A stretch of 33,820 nucleotides of DNA from an uncultured Cellvibrionales bacterium. GTDB taxonomy: Bacteria > Pseudomonadota > Gammaproteobacteria > Pseudomonadales > Cellvibrionaceae. Under the pieces are notes generated by a model, which saw nothing but the letters and a program-made list of their open reading frames with translations, ran no database searches and was not told where the DNA came from. A program made the translations under genes and the position numbers. Location of the stretch: assembly GCA_913020115.1 (NCBI GenBank), contig CAJWBQ010000044.1:1-33820 (forward strand), given 5' to 3'. The first letter of the stretch is position 1, and every line of letters starts with the position of its first letter. This document shows, in pieces, positions 22,227 to 31,422 of the stretch.

Positions 22227-23426
22227 GTGGATCCTTACTTTGTGATGACAGTCGTAGATTTAGGGCTCTATGCATTGTTATTCTTCGCTGTGGCTTGCGG
22301 CTTCTTTTTGGGGCGCCGCTACAGCCGGGGGCAGGAGTCGCCTGCGAGATCGCAGCATTACTATCGAGGCCTTAATTACTTACTGAATGAACAGGCCGAT
22401 AGTGCGGTTGATAAATTTATAGAAACGCTGGAAGTCACCCCCGACACCCTTGAAACCCATTTGGCGTTGGGCAATATGATGCGGCGCAAAGGTGAGGTGG
22501 ACCGAGCGATCAAGGTTCATCAAAATCTAATAGCCCGGCCAGGCTTAAATACGGGGCAATTGCACATTGCCCAGCTTGAGCTGGCGAGAGATTTTATTAA
22601 AGCGGGTTTGCTCGATCGGGCCGAAGGCTTGCTGCAAGAACTGGTTGAAATGGCCAGCGCATTAAAAGTCACGTGCTTGGAATTATTGGTCGATATTTAC
22701 AGGGATGAACGTGAGTGGGAAAAGGCCATTCACGCGGTTACGCTCATAGTGGGCCACCGTTGGAAAAAGGTGCCGGCGAAGTGGGGAGTTATACAGGCTC
22801 ATTTTTGTTGTGAGTTGGCGGAGTTGGCGCTTGCTCAAAATGATTTTTTGAGTGCTCGTCGGTATTTGAAGCAGGGTCTTGCCTACGATAAAAATTCAGT
22901 AAGGGCCAGCTTGTTGTGGGGCGGCTTAGAGTGTCGATTGAGCCGCTACAACGAAGCGCTGAAAATTCTCAATCGTGTCGGCGCACAAGATTCCGATTAT
23001 ATCCCCGAAATCATAGGTCTAATTTGCGAGTGTTATGACGCGCTGGGTGATCAGGTGGGCTTGGTACAGCATCTGCAGAAAATACTGGAAGAATTTCCCA
23101 GTAACAGCCTCGTATTAGCTGTGGCAGATAGGCTGGGGCAGATGGAAGGTGATTTAATCGCGGCTGAATTCATTGGTTCTGAGTTGAAGCTTAGACCCTC
23201 GATTAAAGGCCTTAGTCGATTGTTAGAATTACATTTGGAACACGCGGTTGGCGGTGCTAAAGAAAACTTAAGTATATTGAAGCAGCTGGTTGATCAGCTG
23301 CTGGGTTTGAGGTTTGCCTACAGCTGTCATCGCTGTGGTTTTAAGGGAAATGATCTGCATTGGTTGTGCCCAAGTTGTAAGTCCTGGAGTTCAATTAAGC
23401 CGATTAGAGGGATTGAGGGAGAGTGA
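22227..23426 (+). CDS. lapB: LapB (YciM), LPS assembly regulator (399 aa)
   Basis: LapB presents LpxC to the protease FtsH and so sets the rate of lipid A synthesis. An N-terminal membrane helix (about 7-28) is followed by tetratricopeptide repeats (about 45-340) and a C-terminal rubredoxin-like zinc/iron knuckle with Cys367-x2-Cys370 and Cys381-x2-Cys384. Length (399) is close to E. coli LapB (389). The start is GTG at 22227, 3 nt after lapA, with no separate ribosome site. The last 4 nt (GTGA) overlap a possible start for pyrF. Confidence 0.95.
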   Translation: MDPYFVMTVVDLGLYALLFFAVACGFFLGRRYSRGQESPARSQHYYRGLNYLLNEQADSAVDKFIETLEVTPDTLETHLALGNMMRRKGEVDRAIKVHQNLIARPGLNTGQLHIAQLELARDFIKAGLLDRAEGLLQELVEMASALKVTCLELLVDIYRDEREWEKAIHAVTLIVGHRWKKVPAKWGVIQAHFCCELAELALAQNDFLSARRYLKQGLAYDKNSVRASLLWGGLECRLSRYNEALKILNRVGAQDSDYIPEIIGLICECYDALGDQVGLVQHLQKILEEFPSNSLVLAVADRLGQMEGDLIAAEFIGSELKLRPSIKGLSRLLELHLEHAVGGAKENLSILKQLVDQLLGLRFAYSCHRCGFKGNDLHWLCPSCKSWSSIKPIRGIEGE

Positions 23427-24175
23427 GTTTTTATGAGTCGAGTGAAGAGCGAAATGATATGCCAGTATTAGATAATTTGGGCCCTCGAGTTTTGGTGGCG
23501 CTGGATTTTGATAATGAAGCGCAGGCCCATGATTTGGTCAAGCGCCTCGACCCTAGTATGTGCCGTTTGAAGGTTGGGAAAGAGTTGTTCACCCGCTGCG
23601 GGCCTCAATTTGTTGAGCGCCTCATAGCCTTGGGTTTTGATGTGTTTTTAGATCTAAAATTCCACGATATTCCCAATACAACGGCCAAGGCCGTGAAAGC
23701 AGCAGCCGATATGGGCGTGTGGATGGTGAACGTTCACGCCTCGGGTGGGCGTCGAATGATGGAAGCATCGCGAGATATTATTGAGGGTTGTAGTGGTAGG
23801 CGGCCACGGCTCATTGCAGTGACTGTGTTAACCAGTATCGACAGCGACGATTTACTTGAGTTGGGTATTACCCGTTCGCCAGCCGAGCAGGTAGGTATGT
23901 TGGCGAGTCTAACTCAAAGCTGTGGTTTAGACGGTGTTGTCTGCTCGGCGCAGGAGGCGCCAGCTTTGCGAAAGACGCTGGGGGATTCCTTTCAGTTAAT
24001 TACACCAGGCATACGGCCGCGAGATGTGGATGCCAATGACCAGCGCCGGGTGGTCACTCCCTCGCAAGCGATTAGCGACGGTGCGAGCTTCTTAGTGATT
24101 GGCCGACCCATTACCCAAGCAGCAGACCCTATTGCAGTGCTAAAACGTATTAACCAAGAAATTAAGGGGCAGTAG
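23423..24175 (+). CDS. pyrF: Orotidine-5'-phosphate decarboxylase (250 aa as opened; 238 aa from 23459)
   Basis: PyrF makes UMP from OMP, the last step of de novo pyrimidine synthesis. Numbering from ATG 23459: VALDF (13-17), Lys38 in LKVGKELF, and the catalytic Lys/Asp tetrad in LDLKFHDIPNT (Asp65, Lys67, Asp70); later TPGIRP and VIGRPIT bind phosphate. ATG 23459 gives the family's normal length and N-terminus (MPVLDNLGPRVLVALDF). The longer form from GTG 23423 overlaps lapB by 4 nt and adds 12 residues of no clear homology; I favour 23459. The linkage lapA-lapB-pyrF is conserved in gammaproteobacteria. Confidence 0.96.
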   Translation: MSFYESSEERNDMPVLDNLGPRVLVALDFDNEAQAHDLVKRLDPSMCRLKVGKELFTRCGPQFVERLIALGFDVFLDLKFHDIPNTTAKAVKAAADMGVWMVNVHASGGRRMMEASRDIIEGCSGRRPRLIAVTVLTSIDSDDLLELGITRSPAEQVGMLASLTQSCGLDGVVCSAQEAPALRKTLGDSFQLITPGIRPRDVDANDQRRVVTPSQAISDGASFLVIGRPITQAADPIAVLKRINQEIKGQ

Positions 24176-24180
24176 ACGCC

Positions 24181-25536
24181 ATGATATTAGATTGTTTTAA
24201 AGCTTATGACATTCGCGGTCGTTTAGGTGACCAGCTAAATGAAACCATTGCTTACAGTATTGGGCGAGCGTTCGCTGAGTATATTAAGCCAACATCGATT
24301 GTGGTGGGTGGAGACATTCGCTTAACCAGTGAGTCTCTCAAGTTGGCCTTGTGTGAAGGCCTGCGCGATTCAGGCGTGAACGTGCTTGATATCGGCATGT
24401 GCGGAACGGAAGAAATCTACTTTGCAACCAGCCATCTGAAAACAGATGGCGGTATTGTTGTGACCGCTAGTCATAATCCTATTGACTACAATGGCATGAA
24501 GTTAGTCAGAGAAGACTCCAAGCCAATCAGTGGTGACACCGGCTTAAAGGCGATTCAAGCCTTAGCGGAAGCCAATGAATTTCCCGAAGCAGACCCAAAG
24601 ACTCGTGGCAGCTACGAGCAGTTGAGTATTCTTGACGCCTACATTGAGCATTTGCTGACTTACGTAGATGTAGCAAAGCTTAAGCCTTTGAAATTGGTTG
24701 TGAATGCGGGTAATGGCGCAGCAGGCCATGTGATTGATGCTATTGAGCGCCATTTACCTTTTGAATTTATTAAAGTGCACCACGAGCCAGACGGAACCTT
24801 TCCCAACGGCATCCCCAATCCTCTCCTGCCTGAAAATAGAGACGCTACTCGAGATGCCGTGCTAGCTCATGGTGCTGATATGGGTATTGCCTGGGACGGC
24901 GATTTTGACCGCTGCTTCTTATTTGATGAAAAGGGCGATTTTGTTGAAGGTTACTACATTGTTGGTTTGCTGGCTGAGGCGTTTTTGGCGAAGCATGCCG
25001 GCGCCAGTGTAATTCACGACCCGCGCCTAACTTGGAATACCATTGATATTGTCAATAAGGCTGGCGGCAAAGCGATTCAAAGTAAAACGGGCCACGCTTT
25101 TATTAAAGAGCGGATGCGCGAAGAAGATGCCGTTTATGGTGGTGAAATGAGTGCCCATCATTATTTCCGTGATTTCTTTTACTGCGACAGCGGCATGATC
25201 CCATGGTTGCTCGTGAGTGAGATGATAGGTGATAAAGCATTGCCTCTGTCGGCTCAATTGGCCGAGCGAATAGCGTGTTACCCATCCTCGGGTGAAATAA
25301 ACAGTCGAATTGAAAACCCCGATGCGGCTATCCAGCGCGTAATGGCAGAATATCAGGACAAGGCTGAGTTGTTGGATGAAACCGATGGCATTAGCTTAAA
25401 CTTCTCTGACTGGCGGTTTAGCTTAAGGCAATCGAATACGGAACCTTTAGTGCGTTTAAATGTTGAAAGCCGCGGCGACGTGGCGTTGATGCAGGCGCGA
25501 ACGGATGACATTCTGGCGCTGCTTCGCTCTGCGTAG
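24181..25536 (+). CDS. manB: Phosphomannomutase, ManB/CpsG type (451 aa)
   Basis: An alpha-D-phosphohexomutase that most likely interconverts mannose-6-P and mannose-1-P for GDP-mannose. The phosphoserine loop is TASHNP with Ser97; metal ligands Asp239, Asp241 and Asp243 are in DGDFDR; the sugar-specificity loop is GGEMSAHHYFRDF; the phosphate-binding loop is RQSNTEPLVRL. The GEMSAHHYF loop and length fit the CpsG/ManB group of E. coli; the dual-specificity AlgC-type is the main alternative. No GDP-mannose pyrophosphorylase is present in the window. It starts 5 nt after pyrF, so it is in the same transcription unit. Confidence 0.87.
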   Translation: MILDCFKAYDIRGRLGDQLNETIAYSIGRAFAEYIKPTSIVVGGDIRLTSESLKLALCEGLRDSGVNVLDIGMCGTEEIYFATSHLKTDGGIVVTASHNPIDYNGMKLVREDSKPISGDTGLKAIQALAEANEFPEADPKTRGSYEQLSILDAYIEHLLTYVDVAKLKPLKLVVNAGNGAAGHVIDAIERHLPFEFIKVHHEPDGTFPNGIPNPLLPENRDATRDAVLAHGADMGIAWDGDFDRCFLFDEKGDFVEGYYIVGLLAEAFLAKHAGASVIHDPRLTWNTIDIVNKAGGKAIQSKTGHAFIKERMREEDAVYGGEMSAHHYFRDFFYCDSGMIPWLLVSEMIGDKALPLSAQLAERIACYPSSGEINSRIENPDAAIQRVMAEYQDKAELLDETDGISLNFSDWRFSLRQSNTEPLVRLNVESRGDVALMQARTDDILALLRSA

Positions 25537-25582
25537 TGGGTCTAATTTATTTTTGCAATACAATCATTAAACAGGAAGTAAT

Positions 25583-26476
25583 ATGAGAGTTAAAAAAGCC
25601 GTTATTCCCGTTGCAGGTTTGGGTACAAGAATGTTGCCCGCAACAAAAGCGATTCCAAAGGAAATGCTGCCCGTCGTTGACAAGCCTCTCATTCAATATG
25701 TTGTTAATGAGGCCGCCGCAGCGGGCATTACTGAAATTGTTTTAGTGACTCACGCCAGTAAAAACGCCATTGAAAACCATTTTGATACCAGTTTTGAACT
25801 CGAAGCTCAGCTAGAAAATCGTTTGAAAAGAGCCTTGCTGGAAGACGTACGTTCCATCACGCCGCCTGGTCTCACGGTTATTTCAGTTCGTCAGGCTGAA
25901 GCTAAAGGTTTGGGGCACGCAATATTAAGCGCTAAAGCGGTTGTGGGCGACGCGCCTTTTGCTGTGCTCTTACCCGATGTTTTGGTGGACGAAGGTTCCT
26001 GTGATCCTACAAAGGATAACTTGGCTGCGATGTTAAGTAATTACGAATTGAGTGGCACCAGTCAGGTAATGGTTGAGCCCGTGCCCTGGGATAAAGTTCA
26101 TCAGTATGGTGTTGTCGATTGTAACGGCCATGAATTAGCGCCCGGTACTACCGCAGAAATTGCCAGCATGGTAGAAAAACCCGCACGAGAAGTTGCGCCT
26201 TCTAATCAGGCGGTTGTGGGGCGCTACGTTTTGTCTGGTGCCATTTGGGATTTATTGCAAAGCACCCAGCCTGGTGCGGGTGGTGAAATACAATTAACCG
26301 ATGCGATTGCGAGATTACATTCCACAGAGAAGGTGGAGGCCTATCAATTGGTGGGCTACAGCCATGATTGCGGTAATAAATTGGGTTATATGAATGCCTG
26401 CGTGACTTACGGTTTGCGAGACCCGGAAATTGCGGAGCAATTTAAAGCCACCATAGCTGAAAAAGCCGGCGCGTAG
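25583..26476 (+). CDS. galU: UTP-glucose-1-phosphate uridylyltransferase GalU (297 aa)
   Basis: GalU makes UDP-glucose, the precursor for LPS core, exopolysaccharide and UDP-glucuronate. The nucleotidyltransferase signature GLGTRMLPATKAIPKEMLP spans 12-30. AKGLGHAIL and the EKP segment of the sugar-binding site are present, and the acidic metal site is in LLPDVLVDE. Length is standard. An AGGAAG ribosome site lies at 25572-25577. It is followed by ugd, which consumes its product, with 35 nt between. Confidence 0.96.
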   Translation: MRVKKAVIPVAGLGTRMLPATKAIPKEMLPVVDKPLIQYVVNEAAAAGITEIVLVTHASKNAIENHFDTSFELEAQLENRLKRALLEDVRSITPPGLTVISVRQAEAKGLGHAILSAKAVVGDAPFAVLLPDVLVDEGSCDPTKDNLAAMLSNYELSGTSQVMVEPVPWDKVHQYGVVDCNGHELAPGTTAEIASMVEKPAREVAPSNQAVVGRYVLSGAIWDLLQSTQPGAGGEIQLTDAIARLHSTEKVEAYQLVGYSHDCGNKLGYMNACVTYGLRDPEIAEQFKATIAEKAGA

Positions 26477-26511
26477 TCAGTGAATAAGTAGAAAATAAAA
26501 AGGTACTCTAG

Positions 26512-27849
26512 ATGAATGTAACGATTTTTGGCTCGGGCTATGTTGGCTTGGTCACCGGCGCCTGCTTGGCTGACACCGGGCACAATGTACTTTGTGTTGA
26601 TGTTGATGAAGCCAAAGTGAAGAGCTTAACTGAGGGGCAGGTGCCCATATACGAGCCGGGCTTGGCTGAAGTGATTAAGCGCTGCCAGGCGGCAGGGCAA
26701 ATTAATTTCACAGCCGATATGGATCGAGCCGTGGCCTTCGCAGAAGTGCAATTTATTGCAGTAGGCACGCCGCCTGATGAGGACGGTTCCGCTGATTTGC
26801 GTTATGTGTTGGCGGTGGCGGAAACCATTGGCACGCTGATGAACGAGCGGAAAATTATCGTTGATAAATCTACCGTGCCAGTGGGTACCGGCGATAAAGT
26901 GAATGCCAAAATCGCTGAGTGCATGGCAAAGCGTAATCTCGAGTTAGATTACCATGTGGTCTCCAACCCTGAGTTTCTGAAAGAGGGCGCGGCGATTGAT
27001 GACTTCATGAAGCCGGACCGAATTGTTGTGGGTAGCGACAGCACCTATGCGCGCGACCGCATGAAAGATCTTTACAGCCCATTCAGTCGTAATCACGACA
27101 AGATGATGTTCATGAGTTTGCGTTCAGCCGAGCTTACTAAATACGCGGCTAACGCTATGCTGGCCACTAAAATTTCGTTTATTAATGAAATGGCCAATCT
27201 GGCAGAGTTGATGGGTGCGGATATCGAAGAAGTTCGTCGCGGCATTGGCTCCGACGGTCGAATAGGTTATCAATTTATTTATCCCGGCTGTGGTTACGGT
27301 GGCTCTTGTTTCCCTAAAGACGTTCAGGCCCTGAAGCATACCGCAGAAAGTTTAGGTTTTGAGCCAAAAATGTTGAGCGCCGTTGAGGCGGTCAATCAGC
27401 GTCAAAAAGGCAAGTTGTTTGAATTGGTTTCGGGGCATTTTAATGGTGACTTGAAGGGGCGAACATTTGCGATTTGGGGTTTAGCATTTAAGCCCAATAC
27501 CGATGACATGCGCGAGGCGCCTAGCCGAGTATTAATGGAAGCGCTATGGGCTGCGGGTGCAAAGGTTAGAGCCTATGACCCTGAAGCAATGACCGAGACG
27601 CAACGCATTTATGGCGATCAAGACGGCTTGGAGTTGGTGGGCACAAAAGAGGCCGCCTTGAAAGATGCCGATGCACTTATTGTCTGCACTGAATGGAAGA
27701 GCTTTTGGTCATTAGACGTAAACCTGGTGAAAGAAAAATTGCAAACTCCCGCAATTTTCGACGGTCGTAATTTGTACGACCCCACGGTATTGCAGTCTGA
27801 GGGCATTGCCTATTACGGCATTGGTCGTGGGTATGGCGCGAACTTATGA
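26512..27849 (+). CDS. ugd: UDP-glucose 6-dehydrogenase (445 aa)
   Basis: Ugd oxidises UDP-glucose twice with NAD to UDP-glucuronate. The Rossmann motif is FGSGYVGLVTG (6-16), the catalytic nucleophile is Cys266 in GYGGSCFPKD, and Lys210 (AELTKYAANAMLA) is the conserved active-site lysine. The C-terminal UDP-binding domain begins near 315 (WGLAFKPNTDDMREAPS). Length is normal for the single-domain bacterial enzyme. Its stop overlaps the rfbB start (ATGA, 27846-27849), so it is co-translated with the rhamnose genes. Confidence 0.96.
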   Translation: MNVTIFGSGYVGLVTGACLADTGHNVLCVDVDEAKVKSLTEGQVPIYEPGLAEVIKRCQAAGQINFTADMDRAVAFAEVQFIAVGTPPDEDGSADLRYVLAVAETIGTLMNERKIIVDKSTVPVGTGDKVNAKIAECMAKRNLELDYHVVSNPEFLKEGAAIDDFMKPDRIVVGSDSTYARDRMKDLYSPFSRNHDKMMFMSLRSAELTKYAANAMLATKISFINEMANLAELMGADIEEVRRGIGSDGRIGYQFIYPGCGYGGSCFPKDVQALKHTAESLGFEPKMLSAVEAVNQRQKGKLFELVSGHFNGDLKGRTFAIWGLAFKPNTDDMREAPSRVLMEALWAAGAKVRAYDPEAMTETQRIYGDQDGLELVGTKEAALKDADALIVCTEWKSFWSLDVNLVKEKLQTPAIFDGRNLYDPTVLQSEGIAYYGIGRGYGANL

Positions 27850-28910
27850 AAATATTACTGACTGGCGGCGCAGGTTTTATCGGCTCTGCGCTGGTGCGAG
27901 AAATCATTCAGCACACAAATTTTTCAGTTGTGAATGTTGACAAACTAACTTACGCCGGCAACCTGTCCTCGTTAAAGCCGGTTGCAGATTCCGAGCGATA
28001 CGAATTTCATCAAGTCGATATTGGTGATGATCAGGCTATAGCTCAAATATTTGCAAAGACGCAACCTGACGCGGTAATGCATCTGGCGGCAGAATCTCAC
28101 GTTGACCGCTCCATTGACGGCCCAGCGGAATTTATTCAAACCAACATTGTGGGTACCTTTTCTCTGTTGGAAAATAGCCGAAAATACTACGAAAGTTTAG
28201 AAGGTGAAAAGCGAGAAAACTTTCGCTTCCATCATATCTCTACCGATGAAGTGTATGGCGACTTGGATGAAACTGGCCTGTTCACCGAAACAACACCCTA
28301 TGCGCCAAGTTCACCTTATTCCGCGAGTAAAGCCAGCTCAGATCATCTAGTGCGCGCCTGGCACCGCACCTACGGCTTCCCCATTTTAGTGACCAACTGC
28401 TCCAACAACTATGGTCCTTATCACTTTCCTGAAAAGTTGATTCCTCACGTTATTATTAACGCTTTGAAGGGGCTTCCTCTACCCATATACGGCGAGGGAA
28501 AACAAGTGCGAGACTGGCTTCACGTTGAAGACCATGCGCGAGCCCTGCTCACCGTTTTGCAGTCGGGCCTTGTGGGGGAAACCTATAATATTGGCGGTCA
28601 TAATGAGCGGCAAAATCTACAGGTGGTTCATAGTATCTGCGATCGTTTAGATGCATTGAGGCCCATTCAAATAGAGGGTTTAAGTTCCTATAGGGAACTT
28701 ATAAAACATGTTCGTGATCGTCCGGGCCATGACCTGCGCTACGCCATAGACGCCAGCAAAATGCAAAATGCCTTGGGCTGGTCGCCGAAAGAAACCTTTG
28801 AATCGGGAATTGCAAAAACCGTAGATTGGTATTTGGAAAATGAGCAATGGTGGTCTGAGGTATTAGACGGCAGCTATCAACTCGGTCGCTTGGGCGACGA
28901 AAAATCTTAG
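27846..28910 (+). CDS. rfbB: dTDP-glucose 4,6-dehydratase (354 aa)
   Basis: RfbB (RmlB) is the second step of dTDP-L-rhamnose synthesis, giving dTDP-4-keto-6-deoxyglucose. It is an extended short-chain dehydrogenase: GGAGFIG at 7-13, the catalytic TDE triad Thr133-Asp134-Glu135 in HHISTDEVYGDL, and Tyr158-x3-Lys162 in SPYSASKAS. Substrate segments HLAAESHVDRSID and NNYGPYHFPEKLIP are conserved. The stop codon is embedded in the strong ribosome site TAGGAGGT (28908-28915) of the next gene. Confidence 0.97.
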   Translation: MKILLTGGAGFIGSALVREIIQHTNFSVVNVDKLTYAGNLSSLKPVADSERYEFHQVDIGDDQAIAQIFAKTQPDAVMHLAAESHVDRSIDGPAEFIQTNIVGTFSLLENSRKYYESLEGEKRENFRFHHISTDEVYGDLDETGLFTETTPYAPSSPYSASKASSDHLVRAWHRTYGFPILVTNCSNNYGPYHFPEKLIPHVIINALKGLPLPIYGEGKQVRDWLHVEDHARALLTVLQSGLVGETYNIGGHNERQNLQVVHSICDRLDALRPIQIEGLSSYRELIKHVRDRPGHDLRYAIDASKMQNALGWSPKETFESGIAKTVDWYLENEQWWSEVLDGSYQLGRLGDEKS

Positions 28911-28920
28911 GAGGTAAAAG

Positions 28921-29793
28921 GTGAGTAGAAAAGGAATTATACTGGCGGGAGGTAGCGGTACGCGGCTTTACCCTATAACGCAGGGCGTTTCGAAGCAGTT
29001 GCTGCCCGTTTATGACAAGCCTATGATTTATTATCCCCTTTCGGTGTTGATGTTGGCGGGTATCAAAGAAGTGTTGATTATCTCCACCCCGAAAGATCTT
29101 CCCGGCTTCAAAGATTTGTTGGGCAGCGGCGAGCAGTGGGGAATATCCATTGTCTATGCAGAGCAGCCCAGCCCCGACGGTTTGGCGCAGGCTTTTATTA
29201 TCGGTGAAGAATTCATTGGTGATAGCAGTGTGTGTTTAGTGCTTGGCGATAATATTTTTTATGGTCACGGCCTTTCAGGAAAGTTAAAAGAAGCCACACT
29301 TCAAGAGCGTGGCGCCACGGTATTTGGTTATCAGGTGACAGACCCAGAAAGATTTGGTGTGGTTGAATTTGATGAAAATAAAAATGCCATATCCATCGAA
29401 GAGAAACCGGCCAAGCCCAAATCAAATTATGCCGTTACCGGCTTGTATTTTTATGATAATGATGTGGTTGAAATTGCCAAAGGCCTGAAGCCTTCAGCGC
29501 GAGGCGAGTTAGAGATTACCTGCCTCAATAATGTGTATCTCGAACGTGAGCTATTGCAGGTTGAGTTGCTAAGCCGAGGTAACGCTTGGCTAGACACTGG
29601 CACCCATGACAGTTTGATTGAGGCGGGTCATTTCGTTCAAATCATTGAGAAACGCCAAGGGCTTAAGGTCGCCTGCCTAGAAGAAATTGCCTTTAACCAA
29701 GGTTGGGTATCACAGGAGACTTTGTTGAAGCAGGCTGATTTGCTCGCCAAAAGCGGTTACGGGGAATATTTAAGGAAAATTGCCCTGCAATGA
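28921..29793 (+). CDS. rfbA: Glucose-1-phosphate thymidylyltransferase (290 aa)
   Basis: RfbA (RmlA) makes dTDP-glucose from glucose-1-phosphate and dTTP, the first and feedback-controlled step of the rhamnose pathway. The signature GGSGTRLYP is at 10-18, followed by VSKQLLPVYDKPMIYYPLS; the metal site is in LVLGDNIFYG, and WLDTGTHDSL lies near the C-terminus. The GTG start at 28921 is fixed by TAGGAGGT 5 nt upstream. It overlaps rfbD by 4 nt (ATGA). Confidence 0.97.
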   Translation: MSRKGIILAGGSGTRLYPITQGVSKQLLPVYDKPMIYYPLSVLMLAGIKEVLIISTPKDLPGFKDLLGSGEQWGISIVYAEQPSPDGLAQAFIIGEEFIGDSSVCLVLGDNIFYGHGLSGKLKEATLQERGATVFGYQVTDPERFGVVEFDENKNAISIEEKPAKPKSNYAVTGLYFYDNDVVEIAKGLKPSARGELEITCLNNVYLERELLQVELLSRGNAWLDTGTHDSLIEAGHFVQIIEKRQGLKVACLEEIAFNQGWVSQETLLKQADLLAKSGYGEYLRKIALQ

Positions 29794-30671
29794 AAAAAGT
29801 TATGTTGGTGGGAAAAAATGGGCAGGTGGGGCGGGAGCTTGCACAGCGTTTAATCGCAAACAAGTTTGATGTTCTGGCCTTAGATCGTCAGGAGTTGGAT
29901 ATTGCTCAGGGCGCAGATGTCATGCGCCAAGTTCTTGAATTCAACCCAAACTTTATCGTTAACTGTGCGGCTTATACGGCTGTTGATCGAGCGGAAAGCG
30001 AAGTTGAAGCCGCTTATCAGGGGAATGAGCTTGGGCCGAAGAATTTGGCTTTGGCGGCAAACGAATGCGGCGCGGTTTTACTTCACCTCTCAACCGATTA
30101 TGTATTTTCCGGCACGAAAGAGGGTTCATATTTGGAACTTGATCCCGTGGCCCCCAATAGTGTTTACGGTGCCAGTAAGCTCGCGGGAGAAAAGGCTATT
30201 GCAGAATCTTGCCGCCAGCACATCATTCTGAGAACCGCCTGGGTGTTTGGTGCCCAGGGCAATAATTTCGTAAAAACAATGCTGCGTTTGGGTCGTGAGA
30301 GAGACTCACTCGGTGTTGTTGACGACCAGCGGGGCGGCCCGACGTATGCGGGTGATATTGCTGCGGCTATTATCACCATAATTCAGGGTATACCGCTTGA
30401 AACCTTTAAGGGCTGGGGTGTTTATCACTTCTCGGGTTACCCTTATGTCAGCTGGTGTGGTTTTGCCTCGTCTATTTTTGCCGAGGCCGAGAAGCAAGGC
30501 TTGCTAAATTCCTCCCCAATTTTGACTCCTTTAAGCAGCGAGCAGTATCCAACGCCCGCTGAGCGGCCTAAAAATTCTTGTCTAGACGGCCATAAAATAA
30601 CCCAAGTATTTGGTGTTGAGCCTTCTAATTGGTCTGGAGCTTTAAAGCAGCTCGCCAACTATTCCGAATAA
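29790..30671 (+). CDS. rfbD: dTDP-4-dehydrorhamnose reductase (293 aa)
   Basis: RfbD (RmlD) is the last step to dTDP-L-rhamnose. It has a Rossmann motif GKNGQVG at 8-14, the NCAAYTAVDRAE segment (58-69), HLSTDYVFSG (99-108) with the active-site Thr, and Tyr126-x3-Lys130 in SVYGASKLAGE. Length is usual. Its ATG overlaps the stop of rfbA. It precedes rfbC by 29 nt. In the pathway RfbD acts after RfbC, so the order of genes does not follow the order of steps. Confidence 0.95.
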   Translation: MKKVMLVGKNGQVGRELAQRLIANKFDVLALDRQELDIAQGADVMRQVLEFNPNFIVNCAAYTAVDRAESEVEAAYQGNELGPKNLALAANECGAVLLHLSTDYVFSGTKEGSYLELDPVAPNSVYGASKLAGEKAIAESCRQHIILRTAWVFGAQGNNFVKTMLRLGRERDSLGVVDDQRGGPTYAGDIAAAIITIIQGIPLETFKGWGVYHFSGYPYVSWCGFASSIFAEAEKQGLLNSSPILTPLSSEQYPTPAERPKNSCLDGHKITQVFGVEPSNWSGALKQLANYSE

Positions 30672-30700
30672 CACAGATAAGCAGAGAGTAAACATTTCCG

Positions 30701-31249
30701 ATGCAAGTAATTGATACCCGTATTCCCGATGTAAAGATTGTTGAGCCCAAGGTCTTTGGTGACGAGCGTGGTTTTTTCAAAGAGACTTTCCGAGAGGATT
30801 GGTTTCGGCGGGAAGTGGCGGATGTCAATTTTGTGCAGGACAACTACTCCCGTTCAGCCCAGGGGGTTTTACGTGGTTTGCACTATCAAACCACGCAGAC
30901 GCAAGGAAAGCTGGTGCAGGTGTTATTTGGTGAAGTTTACGATGTTGCAGTAGATGTGCGTCAAGATTCGCCCACTCTGGGTCAGTGGGTTGGGGTGCAC
31001 CTCAGCGCTGAGAATCATCGTCAGTTGTGGGTGCCTGAAGGTTTTGCGCACGGTTTCTACGTACTGAGTGAGTCGGCTGACTTTTCGTATAAGTGCACAG
31101 ATTACTACCACCCCAGCTCAGAAGTATCTATTTTGTGGAACGAGCCCAATTTGGCCATTGATTGGCCCTTGAAAGGTGAGCCTAGCTTGTCTGAGAAAGA
31201 CCTTGGCGGCATTGCCTTTGATCAGGCGCCACAGCTGCCTGCAGGCTAA
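30701..31249 (+). CDS. rfbC: dTDP-4-dehydrorhamnose 3,5-epimerase (182 aa)
   Basis: RfbC (RmlC) epimerises the keto-sugar at C3 and C5. It is a cupin-fold protein with GDERGFFKETFR (20-31), the catalytic base His61 in LRGLHYQ, DVAVDVR (81-87), WVPEGFAHGFYVLS (110-123) and Tyr130/Lys131 before the active-site YY pair. The ATG follows a purine-rich AGAGAG at 30682-30687. It is the last gene of the sugar block; the next gene, cysD, seems to have its own promoter. Confidence 0.96.
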   Translation: MQVIDTRIPDVKIVEPKVFGDERGFFKETFREDWFRREVADVNFVQDNYSRSAQGVLRGLHYQTTQTQGKLVQVLFGEVYDVAVDVRQDSPTLGQWVGVHLSAENHRQLWVPEGFAHGFYVLSESADFSYKCTDYYHPSSEVSILWNEPNLAIDWPLKGEPSLSEKDLGGIAFDQAPQLPAG

Positions 31250-31303
31250 TTTTGGCGGGTTAGCTTTGAACGGAATGGAATACTCTTATTCCCCTAAACT
31301 CAG

Positions 31304-31332
31304 CAGACAATGCGGCTTGAATCTCTTATAAT
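31304..31332 (+). promoter_or_regulatory. Probable sigma-70 promoter for cysD-cysN
   Basis: CAGACA (31304-31309, four of six) and a perfect TATAAT (31327-31332) are 17 nt apart. They lie 90 nt before the cysD start. A small hairpin GGAATA/TATTCC (31277-31282 / 31287-31292) without a T-run lies just upstream. Sulfur-responsive CysB control is usual for this operon, but I cannot identify its site. Confidence 0.6.
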
Positions 31333-31422
31333 GCCGCTCTGGGCTAAACCCTCGAATTATTGCGACATTTAGCGGCCCTTTTTGGGGCTCTGATTAATAT
31401 ATCGACTAAAAACAGACTTATT

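Noticed and set aside
31360..31422. Longer cysD N-terminus from TTG 31360
   Set aside because: It adds 21 residues absent from CysD and lies next to the promoter; ATG 31423 gives the family's normal start.
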